NCBI GenBank assembly: GCA_017654935.2
Contig: CM065682.1
Coordinates: 36,166,786-36,230,785, forward strand
DNA: 64,000 nucleotides
Direction: 5' to 3'
From: Phymorhynchus buccinoides
Lineage: Eukaryota; Mollusca; Gastropoda; Neogastropoda; Raphitomidae
A model generated the notes under the pieces. It did no database searches. It saw only the letters and a program-made list of their open reading frames with translations, and was not told where the DNA came from. Positions 46,331 to 58,800 of this stretch are shown piece after piece. Position 1 is the stretch's first letter. Each line of letters begins with the position of its first letter. The position numbers and the translations under genes were made by a program.

Positions 46331-46589
46331 ATAAAGAGCAAAGCACAGTGACTTGTAGTTTGAAATCATGTCCCATATGTGCCTTCCCGGGTCGAGAGGA
46401 CGTAAAACACCAAAATTACTACTTGTAGTTTGAAAAAAAAAAAAAGAATAGCTGAATATGCGTTTATTTCCTCTCTTTTTATTAAGATAATGTTTTATGT
46501 TATAGGAAAACAAAAGAAAAGGCCTTCAGTACATTTTTTCAAGAGGGTAAAAAAGCCACTGTGGCACCTGTAATCACCTCAGTAGTGAG

Positions 46590-46690
46590 ACATGATAAAA
46601 GTTTGTTTAACGTCCTCCGGCCTGGAACAGGCACATATGGGGCATTATTGACTATAAAGATGGTGGGTCGATCCTGGAGGGAATGTAATG
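46590..46690 (+). repeat. Dispersed repeat, same family as 5281-5375
   Basis: AACGTCCTCCGGCCTGGAAC, AGGCACATATGGGGCATTAT and TATAAAGATGGTGGGTCGAT in the order seen on the minus strand at 5281-5375. Confidence 0.6.
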
Positions 46691-47190
46691 CCAGGAAATT
46701 CCCTTTTTTAAACAATAGAGTACTCAGAAACTGCATTGGACAAAATTGCATTGATGCTTGGATTTTTACCATACAAATTCGTCCTGTTGATTTGTCATAA
46801 ATATATTAATCTAAATTAAAAAATAAAATTGCCAATTGAAAACTAATCATCATAAAACACATGCATGATAAAATCACACATGTTGTTGTAAAAACAAAGG
46901 AATATAAACATTTGTTTTTAGGCATCTGTTTGCATGATTTAGTTTTATGGTATGTGATTGTCTTCAGGCAGTTGCTAAGATTTATATCCATCTTTTCATG
47001 AAGACCACACAAACTTAATTGTAGTGAATAAACTAATGAACAGTGCTGCCTTTATCACTGGGATTCCTTTTAGGGTTTACAGCAGCTATGTGTGTTTATT
47101 ATACATTAGAATAGATACAGCACAGTTTCAAAGTGAGTAACCATGCAAATTGGATAAAATTGCATGGCGGGCGAATTTGTAACACCCTAC
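46691..47190. other. AT-rich spacer
   Basis: No gene, exon or recognised repeat beyond the GGATAAAATTGCATGG phrase near 47152. Confidence 0.4.
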
Positions 47191-47420
47191 TATTCGATGG
47201 CTTGGAGTCAAAACGGATTATCTTTAGATAGTCCTTTGACATGTTATTGAACTTATTACGAAAACTAATAACCTGTGTAACAAAAAGACTGTTAAAATAC
47301 CATTTTTATATGTCTGCTGTCATTGTTTGATACAAGTTTTTAGTTTTTTTAATAAATCAAATAATACGTCAATGGAATATCTAAAGATAGTCCGTTTTGA
47401 CTCCAAGCCATCGTATTATA
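47191..47420. mobile_element. 230-bp MITE with 43-base inverted ends
   Basis: The left end TATTCGATGGCTTGGAGTCA continues AAACGGATTATCTTTAGATA. The right end is the inverse, running TATCTAAAGATAGTCCGTTT, TGACTCCAAGCCATCG and TATTATA. Only a few mismatches over about 43 bases. The interior is AT-rich without coding. Confidence 0.8.
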
Positions 47421-47432
47421 CCCTTTACTTTG

Positions 47433-47452
47433 TGTGTGTTGTGTGTGTGTGC

Positions 47453-47503
<51 letters not shown>
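47433..47503. repeat. (TG)n microsatellite
   Basis: TG/GTGC dinucleotide run immediately right of the preceding MITE. Confidence 0.95.
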
Positions 47504-47504
<1 letters not shown>

Positions 47505-47579
47505 CTGCACCAGCTTGAATAATTATGTGTGTGTGTGATAAACCCAGACATTGTTTTCTCCAAACCACTCTAGGCTAAT

Positions 47580-48035
47580 CCCACCCCCTCTAATTGTCTC
47601 TTCATGGCACACCCTACGAAAATCGTTACATTATTTTGACAGGCAGATGGGTAGTTCTGTTGGGCTATTGGCAGGCGTTATTTTGATTGGCTGCTGATAA
47701 CAACCACAACCACGCCTCTAATATCCAGTTATACTGTTTGTAGGCATTTGATTGGCTGCCTATAACAACCACATTTGAGTGTGGGTTGTGCAAAAAATAG
47801 GGGGGGGGGGGGGGGGCAGGAGAGGGTTACACTCATTTTGGTTCTGCTTGTATGATAATTTTATTTAGACCTAAACAAAGAACAAAGTGTGTGTGTAGCA
47901 CGCATGTGTGTGCGTGCACGCGCATGTGTCTTTTGATTTTAAAAAAATTATATGTCAAATACTGAGAAAACGTCAAATGATGATGCTTTCAGTAATGACG
48001 TCAATCAATGCTCATTATGACGAAAAAGTATCACA
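47580..48035. other. Spacer with short duplication and poly-G
   Basis: TTGATTGGCTGCTGATAACA near 47682 is repeated as TTGATTGGCTGCCTATAACA near 47749. A G18 tract lies at 47799-47816. No coding seen. Confidence 0.45.
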
Positions 48036-48039
48036 GCAC

Positions 48040-48235
48040 TGTTTGTACTAACTTTCGCTTAACCGTCTGGGAGATGTGCGTGGGAAGTCAAACACGCATT
48101 TCGCTTATCATAAGTTTCGATTAACCGTCGTTTCGATTATCCGTCGGGAAATTAGTCTTCCAAAGAAGAGCTTTGGCCGGGAAATGAAAACTGCTTTTGC
48201 TTATCCGAAGTATCCGTCTTTCGCTTAAACGCACA
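48040..48235. mobile_element. MITE relative with CGCTTAACCGTC iterations
   Basis: Repeated TTTCGCTTAACCGTC, TTTCGATTATCCGTC and TTCGCTTAAACG motifs with a GCTTTGGCCGGGAAATGA box. This is the same architecture and the same box as at 15551 and, inverted, at 8580 and 22858, but the iterated word differs. Confidence 0.5.
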
Positions 48236-48239
48236 CCTA

Positions 48240-49000
48240 CCTAGTTCAGTACAAGAAAGGTGAAGGGGTACATATTTGATAACAGTGAAAAGGAAAAAAA
48301 AGCTTGTTAGTTTGAGTGGTTGTAAACACCTTTAAATCTTGTTCTTAGTTGACGATTTTGATTTTATGATGTAAGAAATGCATCAAATTAGGAAAAAGGA
48401 TGTTCTCTTCATTTTGTTTCGGATATAAGAAAACTCGAATATGGTAATAAGCAAAAAATGATCTCCCTTCGATTTTCTTATAACCGAGTTTTGCTGTATT
48501 TTGATTTTATGATGTAAAACATGAGTCATAGGTCGCAAGTTTCTTTATTGTCCATTGGCATTGTACAAACGCAAATACAAAATTGTTTTCCACTGTCTAA
48601 AATGAGTTATACATCCAAATTAGAATATTGATTAAAAACAAGAAACAGAAATTTACATTTAAACAAATATGTTACTCTCACACCACACCCACTCATTCAT
48701 CTGCTCTCTGCTATCTTGCTCGCTCATCATGCAACTCACACCACGTCTGCCTTCATTTTTGTTTTTAATTTTCTGTTCCGTTCTTTCTTTTTTTTCCTCT
48801 GTTTTGCTTTTTCCCCCCCTTTTTTTCATGCACCAAATTAGGTAAAAGCATTTTCTCTTCGTTTTATGTTTCTGTTTGTCTTTTATTTTATTTTTTTCTC
48901 TTTTATTTTTTTCCCTTTTTCCCCATTCAAATCGGTTATAAGAAAACAAATTCAAAATGTAAGAAAACAAATTCAAAATGTTTTCTTATATCCGAGTATC
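48240..49000. mobile_element. TTATAAGAAA-family MITE fragments
   Basis: Shares the phrases TTCGATTTTCTTATAACCGA and CACTCATTCATCTGCTCTC with family members elsewhere. Ends at the (CT)n run that precedes 49041. Confidence 0.6.
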
Positions 49001-49040
49001 TTTGAATCTCTCTCTCTCTCTCTCTTTCTCTCTGTACCAG

Positions 49041-49724
49041 GACCGGATTCACCCCAGTGCTCACGGATCCAGGGCCATAGCATTGAACATCCGGTTTCCT
49101 GGTCACCGTCCAATCATCGCCCCAGACAACAGACAGATGCAGCACAGGCGTGCAGAACACCATCATTGAGTTCAGCATCAACAGGATCGACCATATCAAC
49201 GACCTCAGTATCAACAGCAGCGATCACAGCATCAACAGCAGCGACCACAACATCAACAGCAGCGACCACAGCATCAACAGCAAAACAATGACGCTGGTGC
49301 TGTCTATTGGGCCATGCATAATGTACAGCAATCCAGATCCCTTACCCCCACACCCGACCAGTCCACTTTGACTAGCTGCAGAAGCGCACAGAATGTTAGC
49401 AAAGACTGTGACTACGATGCTGACTTTCCCAACTTCATAGCCAACCGGCAACATCCCAATGCCCAACAGCCGCCAGTGCAGTCATCATCCCAAACACAAT
49501 CGTCCTTCCCTCCCCAATACCATCACCAACCAGTCCGGCAACCATCATCTTATCCCCTCGCCCCTCAATACCCGCCTGGCTTGATACCTGCCCCGTTACC
49601 CCCTACCCCCCTACCAGTCCCCTATCACCTCTCCACCCAGCAACAGGCAGGCCAACAGCCATTCCCAACTTCTTTGCCTCTGGGACTACTGGCAGAATTA
49701 CTGCACCCCTACCTAAAACGATAG
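49041..49724 (+). pseudogene. SGNH-hydrolase-like C-terminal block plus Gln/Pro-rich tail, one in-frame TGA
   Basis: A (CT)n run ending CTGTACCAG looks like a 3' splice site. The frame from 49041 then reads DRIHPSAHGSRAIALNIRFP. The DxxH followed by a helix with A-x-x-L/I-x-x-N resembles block V of SGNH/GDSL hydrolases, where Asp and His complete the catalytic triad. The frame runs to HRRAEHHH and meets TGA at 49167-49169. It then continues open in the same frame with about 12 QHQQQRP-type repeats, a segment CDYDADFPNFIANRQHP and a Pro/Gln/Tyr-rich end PFPTSLPLGLLAELL, stopping at 49722-49724. SGNH blocks occur both in host esterases and in LINE ORF1 proteins, so origin is open. The TGA could be a CGA mutation, a sequencing error or a true end. 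Confidence 0.45.
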
Positions 49725-50170
49725 ACACTGGTGTGAAAATCTCTCTCTCTCTCTCTCTCTCCCTCCCCCGAAATGTGGTGTATAAGCTGCACGCGCCAAT
49801 CATTGCATGTGCTAATTCCTATATTAAACTGAACTGGACTGAATATTTATCCCTATCATTCATTCATTCGTGGTCTAGCCGCCAGGCCGAACACATCGAA
49901 GCGAAGCAAAGAAAGCAAAGCAAGCCAAGCAAGAAAGAAGGGAGAGAATCTGCGTCGCCACACGTCCCAGCAAAGCCAAAGAAGGACGAAAGAGGTAGGT
50001 AGGTAGGTAGATAGGGACAGGCTTCAGCCTTCAAGCCTCGCGGCTTATGAAACATCCCATCCATTTGAAATTTATTTTACATGTTTAAAAATTGCATGTG
50101 GTAAAAAGTATGATTTCAAATCAATCGTCGAAATCAAAAAATATTTGACTAATAATTTTGTCACAGTCCA
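49725..50170. other. 3' flank of the SGNH-like block
   Basis: (CT)n at about 49738-49762, an ATTAAA motif near 49823, an AAGCAAAG/AAGC-rich stretch near 49900-49940 and a GTAGGTAGGTAGGTAG run near 49994. No gene seen. Confidence 0.4.
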
Positions 50171-53100
50171 GGAGATTTTCAGTTGGTTAGTTGATTGTGC
50201 TCTTTTAAAGTTAGGTGGTAGTAGTGAATTCCAGAGGTTAGCAACACGGTTACTAAAACAATGTTTTCGTTTGTTACTATTATAACGTTGAATCTGTACC
50301 TTACCTTCTTGGTTTCTAGTTTTACTGTAGACACTAAAAACAGAGACTCAAAGCTTATATCACCTAAATTATTATAGATTTTATATACCTGAATGAGATC
50401 TCCTCTTACACGTCTTCCTTTTAATGAATATAAATTTAACAATTTTAACTTCTCTTGATAGTTTAAATCTCTACAACATTTAACAGTTTTTGTTGCCCTC
50501 CTCTGCACTCTTTCAATAGCCACTGACTGTCGCTTCAGGTAAGGGTACCATATTGTATTGCCGTATTCCAGCGGAGGACGGACCATAGACTTGTACAACA
50601 ATAAAAATGTTTCATTTTTTAGATAAGTGAAAGTTCTTTTGATTAACCCTAACATTTGGTTAGCTTTGTTAATAGCCTTTTGAATGTGAGTATCAAATCA
50701 AATTACCCAAGCGTATATCTAAATTATTATAGATTTTATATACCTGAAAAAAATAATTACTTTGCAAATTTATCAAAAATAACTCCTATGTCTTTCTCTT
50801 CTGCACATGGTGTTATATTTTGCACATCTTTATCAAGCTTCATACTATATTCATTCTCGGGATTGTTTTTTCCTATACATTACTTTACACTTATTAAAAT
50901 ATAAATTCCATTCATCTGACCATTTCTGTAAATTTTATAAGTCATTTTGGATTATATTATGTTCTGATGTCTGATTATAGATCTTCGTGTCATCAGCAAA
51001 TATTTTACATGTACTTTGAATATAATTTGGTAAATCATTTATGAAAATAGTAAATAAAACTGGCCCGAGGATATACTGCCCTGAGGGATACCACTAATTA
51101 CATCAGTGTTTGTAGAGTATGTTGTGCCCACACGTACTTTTTGTTTTCTTCCTGTTAGAAATGCTCTAATCCAGTCTAATAGACTGTCACAGATTCCGTA
51201 TGCATTTAATTTTAAAAGTAACCTTTCATGTGGAACAGAATCAAAAGCCTTCCTAAAGTCAAGGTAAATAATATCTAATGAACAGTCGTTGTCTAAAATA
51301 CTCGTAAAATCGTCCATTACCTCTAAGAGTTGTGTTATACATGACCTTTTCTTTCTGAAACCATGGTGGCATTTTGTGTATAATCCATTATCTGTCATAT
51401 GAGAAACTAACTGATCTCTAATAAGTGACTCTAATACCTTATAAGCAACACAGGTTAAGCTAACAGGTCTATGGTTCCCAGGGTCTGATTTGGTTCCTTT
51501 TTTAAGGATAGCAGTTACATTAGCAATTTTCCACTCGTCAGGAACAACATTTGTCTCTAGAGAATTATTAAAGAGCATATACACAGTGGTTGTGAAAGTT
51601 CATTACTAAGTTCTTTTAAAACTTTTGGTGGAATACCATCTGATCCTTGGGCTTTATTTGGGTTTAAATGATTTCGTTTTTCTTGTACAGCCTCTGGGGT
51701 TACTCTCATGTCAGAGATACTGACACCATTTGAATAAGAACATCTTTGTAAATTAGGTAAAGTCTGCTCGTCTTCCCTTGTAAAGACACTTGAAAAGAAG
51801 TTATTTAAAGTATGAGCCTTCTGAGAGTCGGTAACAATAAAAGTTCTCTTTTCATCAATTAATGTACTTATTTCTGTATTAATTTTAGTTACATTCTCCT
51901 GAATATATTATACCAAAATTGCTTTGGATTACACTTACAATCATTGGCAATCTTTCTTTTGTGATTTTTCTTGGCCTTTTTAACAGCTTTATTACACCTG
52001 TTTCTAATTTTAATATAATACAGGTACCTGTGTCCCTTTTTGGTTTTTTTAGAAACCTCTTATATGCTTTCTTTTTCTTTTTTATCAGTTTCAATGCATG
52101 TTTAGTCATCCATAGGGGCTTTCTTTTTTTAGAAGTGTTTTTTCACTTTAGGTATGAACTTATCCATTCGTCCAGTAACTAATACTTTCAGTTTATTCCA
52201 TGAAGTATTAACATCATTTTCTATAACATCTGTCCAATTTATACTGTTTAGGGACTCTTTCATTCCATTATAATCACCTTCATTTAAACAAAACATATAC
52301 TGCCTCTTTTAAACAATTTTCTTTTTTTTGCACATACAATTTAAACACAAGTACATCATGATCACTCTTACCAAGTGGGTCACAGTGAATAATGTCTGAC
52401 ACTAAATTATCATTATTTACAAGAACAAGATCTAGCAGGTTTGATTTTTGTCATTTCTTGTAGGGTGTTTCACTTTCTGGATAAGGAAAGCGTCACGAAG
52501 ACACTCTATCAACTCATTATCATGTACATTTGTCCAGTTTCCCTGCCAATCAATATTTGGGTAATTAAAATCGCCGAAAATACACACTTTGTCATACCTT
52601 AATAACTTTTTAATTTGGGCTCTTATAAACACAGCCAATTAAAACATTTTCATTACTTAAGCTTTTAAATTCACACCAAACACTTTCTTCAAAGTTAGAT
52701 TTTTCAAGTTCTTTACACTCACGTGCATTCCGAGAATTTTCCATATATATTGCTACTCCTCGTTGGAGATTCTCATTTCTAAAAAGGGTATATCCTTCCA
52801 TATTCAGTTCTGCGTCTGTAAGATTTCTACTACTTTGTCCTTTCCGTTTTGGTAGGGTTTCAGTTAATCCAATAATACTTGGATTTATTTCATCAAGACG
52901 ACATAATAACTCATTCTTTTTATTAAGAAAACTATCTACATTACTATATACAACCGTAACTGAGTCATCAGTAATGCCACTACCATGCCTCCAAAAAGAC
53001 TTACCCTTAGAATTATGACAAGAACCAAAAGAAACAGAAGTATTATTTATACTATGTACATGCTCAGGATTGTTCAGTCAATGATCAGTATTGTCAGACG

Positions 53101-53520
53101 GTTTGGCTTTCTTGCCACCGTCCGATCTCTGATCCTTCTTATCCAGCTCTGATCTTTCGACAATCTTTCCATGTCTGATAACCAGATCTTTTTCACCATT
53201 TCGCTCTCTTTCTTTCTTTTCCATGCGTAAGGCTTTATACATCTCGCATTATTTGGGGGTATAATCAGCATTTATGTAGACTTTTGGATTGTTCTGCCTG
53301 ACCTTCATTCAGTTTGGGAGCATTTCTGAGAATTTATTTCTTCTTCTTTTCGCTACTAACAGTCAACTTCAACATCCTAGGTCTATTTCCACCCTCCCTC
53401 CCCAAGCGCACTGGTTCACTCAGTTCACCATCACTCATGTCTACCACTTTCTCCATTAGCTTTTTTGCCTGTACTAGATCATCTTGCTTTCTTTCCTCAT
53501 ATGAAGAGCAACTCCTACTA
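50170..53520 (-). pseudogene. CR1/Jockey-like LINE, multiply frameshifted
   Basis: Read right to left. An ORF1 relic at 53080-53500 holds LSEPVRLGREGGNRPRMLKL and a basic stretch. Apurinic-type endonuclease pieces follow at 52432-52801 (GVAIYMENS; VCIFGDFNYPNIDW, the conserved GDFN motif). A Lys-rich linker lies at 51885-52109. The reverse transcriptase spans 50990-51590 (VPDEWKIANVTAILKKG, NHRPVSLTCVAYKVLE, YLDFRKAFDSVPH, SGIPQGS). The catalytic IFADDTKIY is intact only in another frame at about 50985-51003. The C-terminal part (50179-50655) has YKSMVRPPLEYGNTIW and IERVQRRATK. At least four frame breaks make it non-functional. A 34-bp segment from about 50360-50395 recurs at about 50715-50748 inside the coding region. 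Confidence 0.85.
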
Positions 53521-53840
53521 CCTGAAGTTCGTCTCCAGCCAAGCCAGAATCAACCCCTCTACACCGCTACAACCATCACTCCACCCAGCCATGAGGAGCA
53601 GCGCTTAGGCCTTTTCCTCCCACTCCAGACAGTTAAGTGAAAAATCATCTTGAGTCTTGCTCGAGTCGAAACTCGATCGAAATTAACCAAACTTCCTCTG
53701 GCCCGAGACGGCACTGCTTAGATTAGTTAGATAGGTGATATTTTTTTCTAGCCAACCATTTTACCTTTTCCCCTTTATGATTTTTTCCACACCTTTCGTT
53801 TCTTGTGTTTGTAAATAGTGGACATAGGAGTGTAAGAAAC
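53521..53840. other. Short unassigned spacer
   Basis: Right boundary of the minus-strand LINE and leader of the ORF1 that follows. Contains the inverted phrase CTCGAGTCGAAACTCGA near 53660. Nothing else identified. Confidence 0.35.
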
Positions 53841-55190
53841 ATGAGCGAAAGTCAGGTGGAAGAGAGGGGGAAAGATCCCCCAGAAAATGTCACAGAGAGG
53901 GAGTCTCCTCAGTCACCTGAGGAATCCCCAGACACAGTTTTCGCCACTACCCCCAGGGGGTCCTCAACAGAAGGTTTTTTGTCTCTCTTCACCCCTACAA
54001 GAAAAAGACTGAGAAGGCCCGGCTCAGGATCCAGTCCAACAAAAGAAGGGAAAGATCCGAAAAAGACAAGAGAAGAGCTCGGATCATGGAGGGAGAGGGC
54101 TCTTGCTCTCTCCCCCTCAATGGTCTGGAAGTGCATGCAGATCATGAAGGAGAACAAGACAGAGAGGTTACGACCCCTGTCAGACCCTCCGACAGCATGG
54201 ACACCATTCACAGTGTCGACAACAACAATCAAACAAACAACACTGACTCTGATCCTGCTATGTCAACTCACGAGGACACACAACAAAAGCAGGTCCCCCC
54301 AAAAGGACAACCACGTCCAGTTAGAAATCCAAATCAATCTTTGCCACCACCCACATTTGTGAAATACCCAGTAATTGTACAAGATCTGGGTACAGGGCCA
54401 GCCACCATCAGTGGCATTGGCCCTGTCTCACAGATGAAAATGTGGAAGAACACCGTCGGCATCATTGTAAGCCAGAGATCCCTGGCGAACAATCGGTGGC
54501 TGATTGGTTGCCAATCAGCAGAACAACAAATCCGCATCTCTAAATTACAAGAATTTCCCATACTGATCAAATGTTTCCATCCCTTAGCTACACCGAGGGT
54601 GTATCAACCATACCCCTCTGTGAATGCCCAACTTCTACTCCCATACATATCTGACACAAAATACAATCATGCGCGCTCAAAACAGAGAACGGTTTCACTC
54701 AGAAGCCCTCAAATTACCTTCAAAAAGATAAACCGATCCTACCTAATAATCATAACAAATATCCGTCACAGAATATTAGTAGCAGCCTTTTGTGGCCCCC
54801 CGTCATGAGGTGCAAAAGTTGCATGGTTTGGTCCATAACACACGACCAATGCCGTGCAACCAAACACATTTGACAAGTTCGGCCGGGCCGCGCCAAGCAG
54901 CAACGACTGCGTGCCCCCCATGGCCAAGTGCGTTAACTGCGGGGGCCCAATTCAGCAACCTAGCAACGCTGTCCGCAGTATCGAATCAATCCTGTCTCAA
55001 AGCTAAAACAAATACCGCCGAGGTCCTCATCACATATGCAGAAGCCATCCGGCCAAGCTGGCCCTGGCGTTCAGAAAACAACCACAGAACAAATCCCCTC
55101 TCCCCCCCCGAACTAGACCCATCCATGGTCTGCCTCCCCAACACAACAACAGCATCAACCAATACATTGCACACACTGTGACAAGATAAG
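53841..55190 (+). pseudogene. LINE ORF1 (gag-like) with zinc knuckles, frameshifted
   Basis: It starts MSESQVEERGKDPPENV with an acidic, Pro/Ser-rich head and a basic TPTRKRLRRPGSGS segment. After a frame change near 54090 the second frame carries PPTFVKYPVIVQDL and MWKNTVGIIVSQRSLANNRW, which look like an RNA-binding fold of LINE ORF1 proteins. Later frames hold two Cys-rich knuckles, MRCKSCMVWS...HDQC near 54810 and KCVNCGGP near 54925, and then the phrase YAEAIR, commonly found after the knuckles. At least three frame changes are needed, so it is dead. Its ORF2 is not adjacent. A possible ORF2 start (ILQFNSRPQPPG) appears only at about 59600, beyond the Gypsy-like relic. Confidence 0.6.
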
Positions 55191-55800
55191 ACACCCCGAG
55201 CAACCAAACACCCCTTCCCACTCTCAAATCACCCTCCCCCCGGCAGACATCCCACATCGAACCACACAAGTCCCCCCCCCCCTCCTCCCTCAATTTCCCA
55301 CGTACGATTTCCTGTCAGAAGCAGACTCACCAGCGCAGTGACCAAAACTTAAACAAAGGCCACAAAACAAAGCTTCTTCTGGTCCCCCACAGCCACTCTA
55401 TACGTCTCGATAGATGATAACAGAAAATAATAATGAATCACAAAGACTGAAACAACTACAACACATTGGGATAATCTTTTCAGAGCATACACAAACAGCG
55501 AGCTCGTACTACTCAACAAGTAATCCACGAAACCTCCAATCCAAATGCCCTTCCTTTCCCGATCTTAACACCCACAAACTGTGTATTATCGAGTAGTTTG
55601 GCATCAATTGGTGTAGTCTGCCCAAGAGAACCAAGGCGCTAACTCTCGAGTGAGGCATATGCGCATGGTGCCCACGCCATGATAATCACACATATCTTTG
55701 GTCTTCAGTTAGAATCAACCTGTGCTCCCCTAACACCCTGACTCTGTCATCATTGAACGATGTGGCCATCTCTCTACTCTACTCATCGCCAAATAACAGA
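55191..55800. other. Unassigned segment before the Gypsy-like relic
   Basis: C/A-rich, with no recognised frame. TTTGGCATCAATTGGTG near 55598 could be a primer-binding-site remnant, but no long terminal repeat pair was found when this region was compared by eye with 59300-59700. Confidence 0.3.
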
Positions 55801-58800
55801 TGGTGGCACGTAACGACCTCAAGTCACGATGCGAAAACTGCCAACAACTGCAGCAAGCAGAACGAAACCTCGTTGTGCGCCAGCCTGCTCCGTCAACCTG
55901 CTCTTGCCGCAACCTTTGATGCAGAGCGCCAACAACTGAAAAATTGCTCGCTCGTTTTCGAGCGATACCGCATTGCGTCGGACTCTCCCAGGATAACAAG
56001 AACAGTTACATTTCCTTTTATGCAATTGGTGATTGCGCTGATGACATCCTTGCTAACGACAAGCCTAGATGAAAGCCAGGCCACGTATGAAGAACGAGAA
56101 AGAGATCAACATTCTTTAGCATCAGGAGAACGGATCGTCGAATGGGCCAAGTTCATAGAGAAGTACAGGAGTCTGAATCGGTAGACATCTTTCATCCAGG
56201 ACCTATTCGAACTGGCGGATAAAGCTGCAACCTAACGGCCAGCTAAAAGAAGACCTCATCCGGACAGGATTGTCGTTGTAGTGGCTGATGACGACCTGCT
56301 CAGAGTGCAGCTTCATGCGAAGGCCTGAATATCACCCTACAGGAGCAATGCAGCTGAGTCAAGCAAGCCGAGCCAGAAAAGTGTAAAGCCAGCCCCGTCA
56401 TCAAGCCGAAGTCCCGCACCCCACAATGTAGACTATCTTCGTCAGCAGAGTCCTGCTGTGAGGCAACATGCAGCCTAGCGGCAACCACCGGGACCCCCAA
56501 TGCCACCCAAGGCAGAGACTGGGCGAACTACTGTGGGCGAGAACCACATTCACAAAACGCTGCCCACCAGATCAGCAACATGCAGACTGTGCACAAAGTG
56601 GACTTATGCTACATCTGTGCTGCTCCTCCAGCAAAAAGGGACTGCTGGCAAGCCCTAGTACGCGAGTCGGACGACGACGAGAGGTGCATCAACTTTCTAA
56701 GCTCCATTGAGCAGACGCGGAGACTACTGGACTGCAACTCTGGCCGTTGAACATGTCTACACAGCGGTGTTTACAAATTGACCACAGGGTCTTCAGTCAA
56801 CCATCGTCAACTAGCGCCTAAACCATGCTCCCAGGGACAGCTACTGCAACCCCACGAATAGAAGACCCACCCCACGAAGAATACCCTTCAGGACCAGGAG
56901 GCTCCAGCTGTCCCCATGGAAAATGAACCTTCCACTGCAACCTGACCTATCATGGTAGGTACTATCGCGTGAAACCACGCTACTGCTGGACAATCACCTT
57001 GCCTCTCTTCTCGCAAGCACGCCTGGTGTCAAGCTGCGCATCGTCAAAACGTGTTTGACGCCCGTGACCAGGCACACCCAGCTTCGTGGTAAGAATTCCC
57101 AGGACTCTTTTCAGGCCTAGGGAAAATAAACCCTCGTCAAGATATCCACAAAAACAGGACGCACCACCCTTGTGCATCTACATCCCAAGAAATGTGCACA
57201 CCACCCTCATCCCCAAGTGAAGGCGGAACTGGATAACATGCTGAATCAGGAAGTCATTTTCCCATTTACGAACCATCCGCTGTGCTCAGGGATCGTGGTA
57301 TGCCCAACCCCAGTGTTCCCGTCCGCATCCTGGCGTGGAACTCACGCCAGCTCAGCAAGGCAATCCACCCCATGTCATCTGTCGACGAGAGACCGCCAAT
57401 TGGTTCGAGCAAGGTCTTCACCGCTGGATGCCAGTGGTTTCTGCAATCCCTCTCTCCAGAGTCCCGGCTTCCTCCCACCTTCATCACACCCTTGATCACG
57501 ATCTACTGTTTATCAACAAGCTACCCTTCGCATCGCTCCGCCAGCGAGATTTTCCAGCAGGACGATGTCCCAGATCTTGATAGGCCTTGACCGGAATCAT
57601 CTCCACATGGACGAAATCCTATTCACGCGCGGATCAGGCTACTCATGCCAAACGCGTGTTCGACAGTGCTTCAGCGCCTGAAGGAGCCAGGGTCACTTCA
57701 ACGGAAGTGTGAATTCTCTCAACTTCCATCAGTTCTGGGTCACATCATCAATGCAGACGCATCCAGCTGACCAAAAGAAAGTGGAGGCTTATCAAGAATC
57801 CGCTCCTACGAACGCCACCGAGCTCCTGACGCGTTCATGGTTATGTGAAATCAGATGGCGAAGTCCTCCCAGGCTAGCTGCATCAACGCCCCTCTACGCC
57901 ATCTGCTGCGCAAGGACAAACGACTTGGTGTGGGATCAGCCCCAGCAGAACACCTTCGAAACATCAAAAACAGCTGATGTCGCCACGGAGTACGCACACT
58001 ACATCCACAGCGTCCAACCGTCATCGGCTGGCTGTGCTTCTGCGCTGGCATCAGGCATCCTACTGGCAGATACAGACGATGGATCGATGAGACCAATCTG
58101 CTTTCATCTCGCGCTCACTCAGTGACGCTGAGAAAAGATATGCGTCATACGAAGGATGCCCTAGCAGCGACCTGGGCCTGTAGCGTCTCAGTGAGTACTT
58201 ACTGGGGCTCGAGTTCAACCGTGAAACGGACCACAAGCCTCTGGGACCCCTTCTCAGTACCCACGACTCTACAGATGTCGCCCGTCATCCAACCTTTCAG
58301 AACTGCCCTCATGAGATACGGCCCAAGATCGTCACAATGTAGCCAGGAACAAAAACAGATCACCGCCGTGATCTGTCAAGACCCGTCAGAGTCCTACGAT
58401 GCTGACTTCAACCTCCTGGAGGACGTCACGGCTCTTGCCGCCAGACCATCACATCCAGCCAGCTACTTCTCACCAGCTGCAGAATATTGGGAGGCCCAAA
58501 GGCAGACACATCACCCACCAGGTCATTGCAGTACTGTGTCCAGGATGAGCCAGCCTACATGCCTGAGTAACACCCTCCCTCAAGCAGTACTGGACCGAAC
58601 CGCCAGCATCTCACCATCGGGACGCCTCTCCCTCTTTGAGTTCACTGCTGGTGATAACCAGAGGCCTGCGGCAGGATACGATCCTCAACAGAGGCGGCAT
58701 GAGGGGTCACCTGGGCCTCGCAAACTTCCGAGCCATGGCCCGAACGTCGGTCTGGTGGCCATAATTTCTTCAGCAGTGGAAATGGTCAACGAAGTGCTTC

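Noticed and set aside
55598..55620. Primer-binding site and 5' long terminal repeat of the Gypsy-like element
   Set aside because: Only a loose TGGCATCAATTGGTG resemblance and no matching repeat found at the 3' side.
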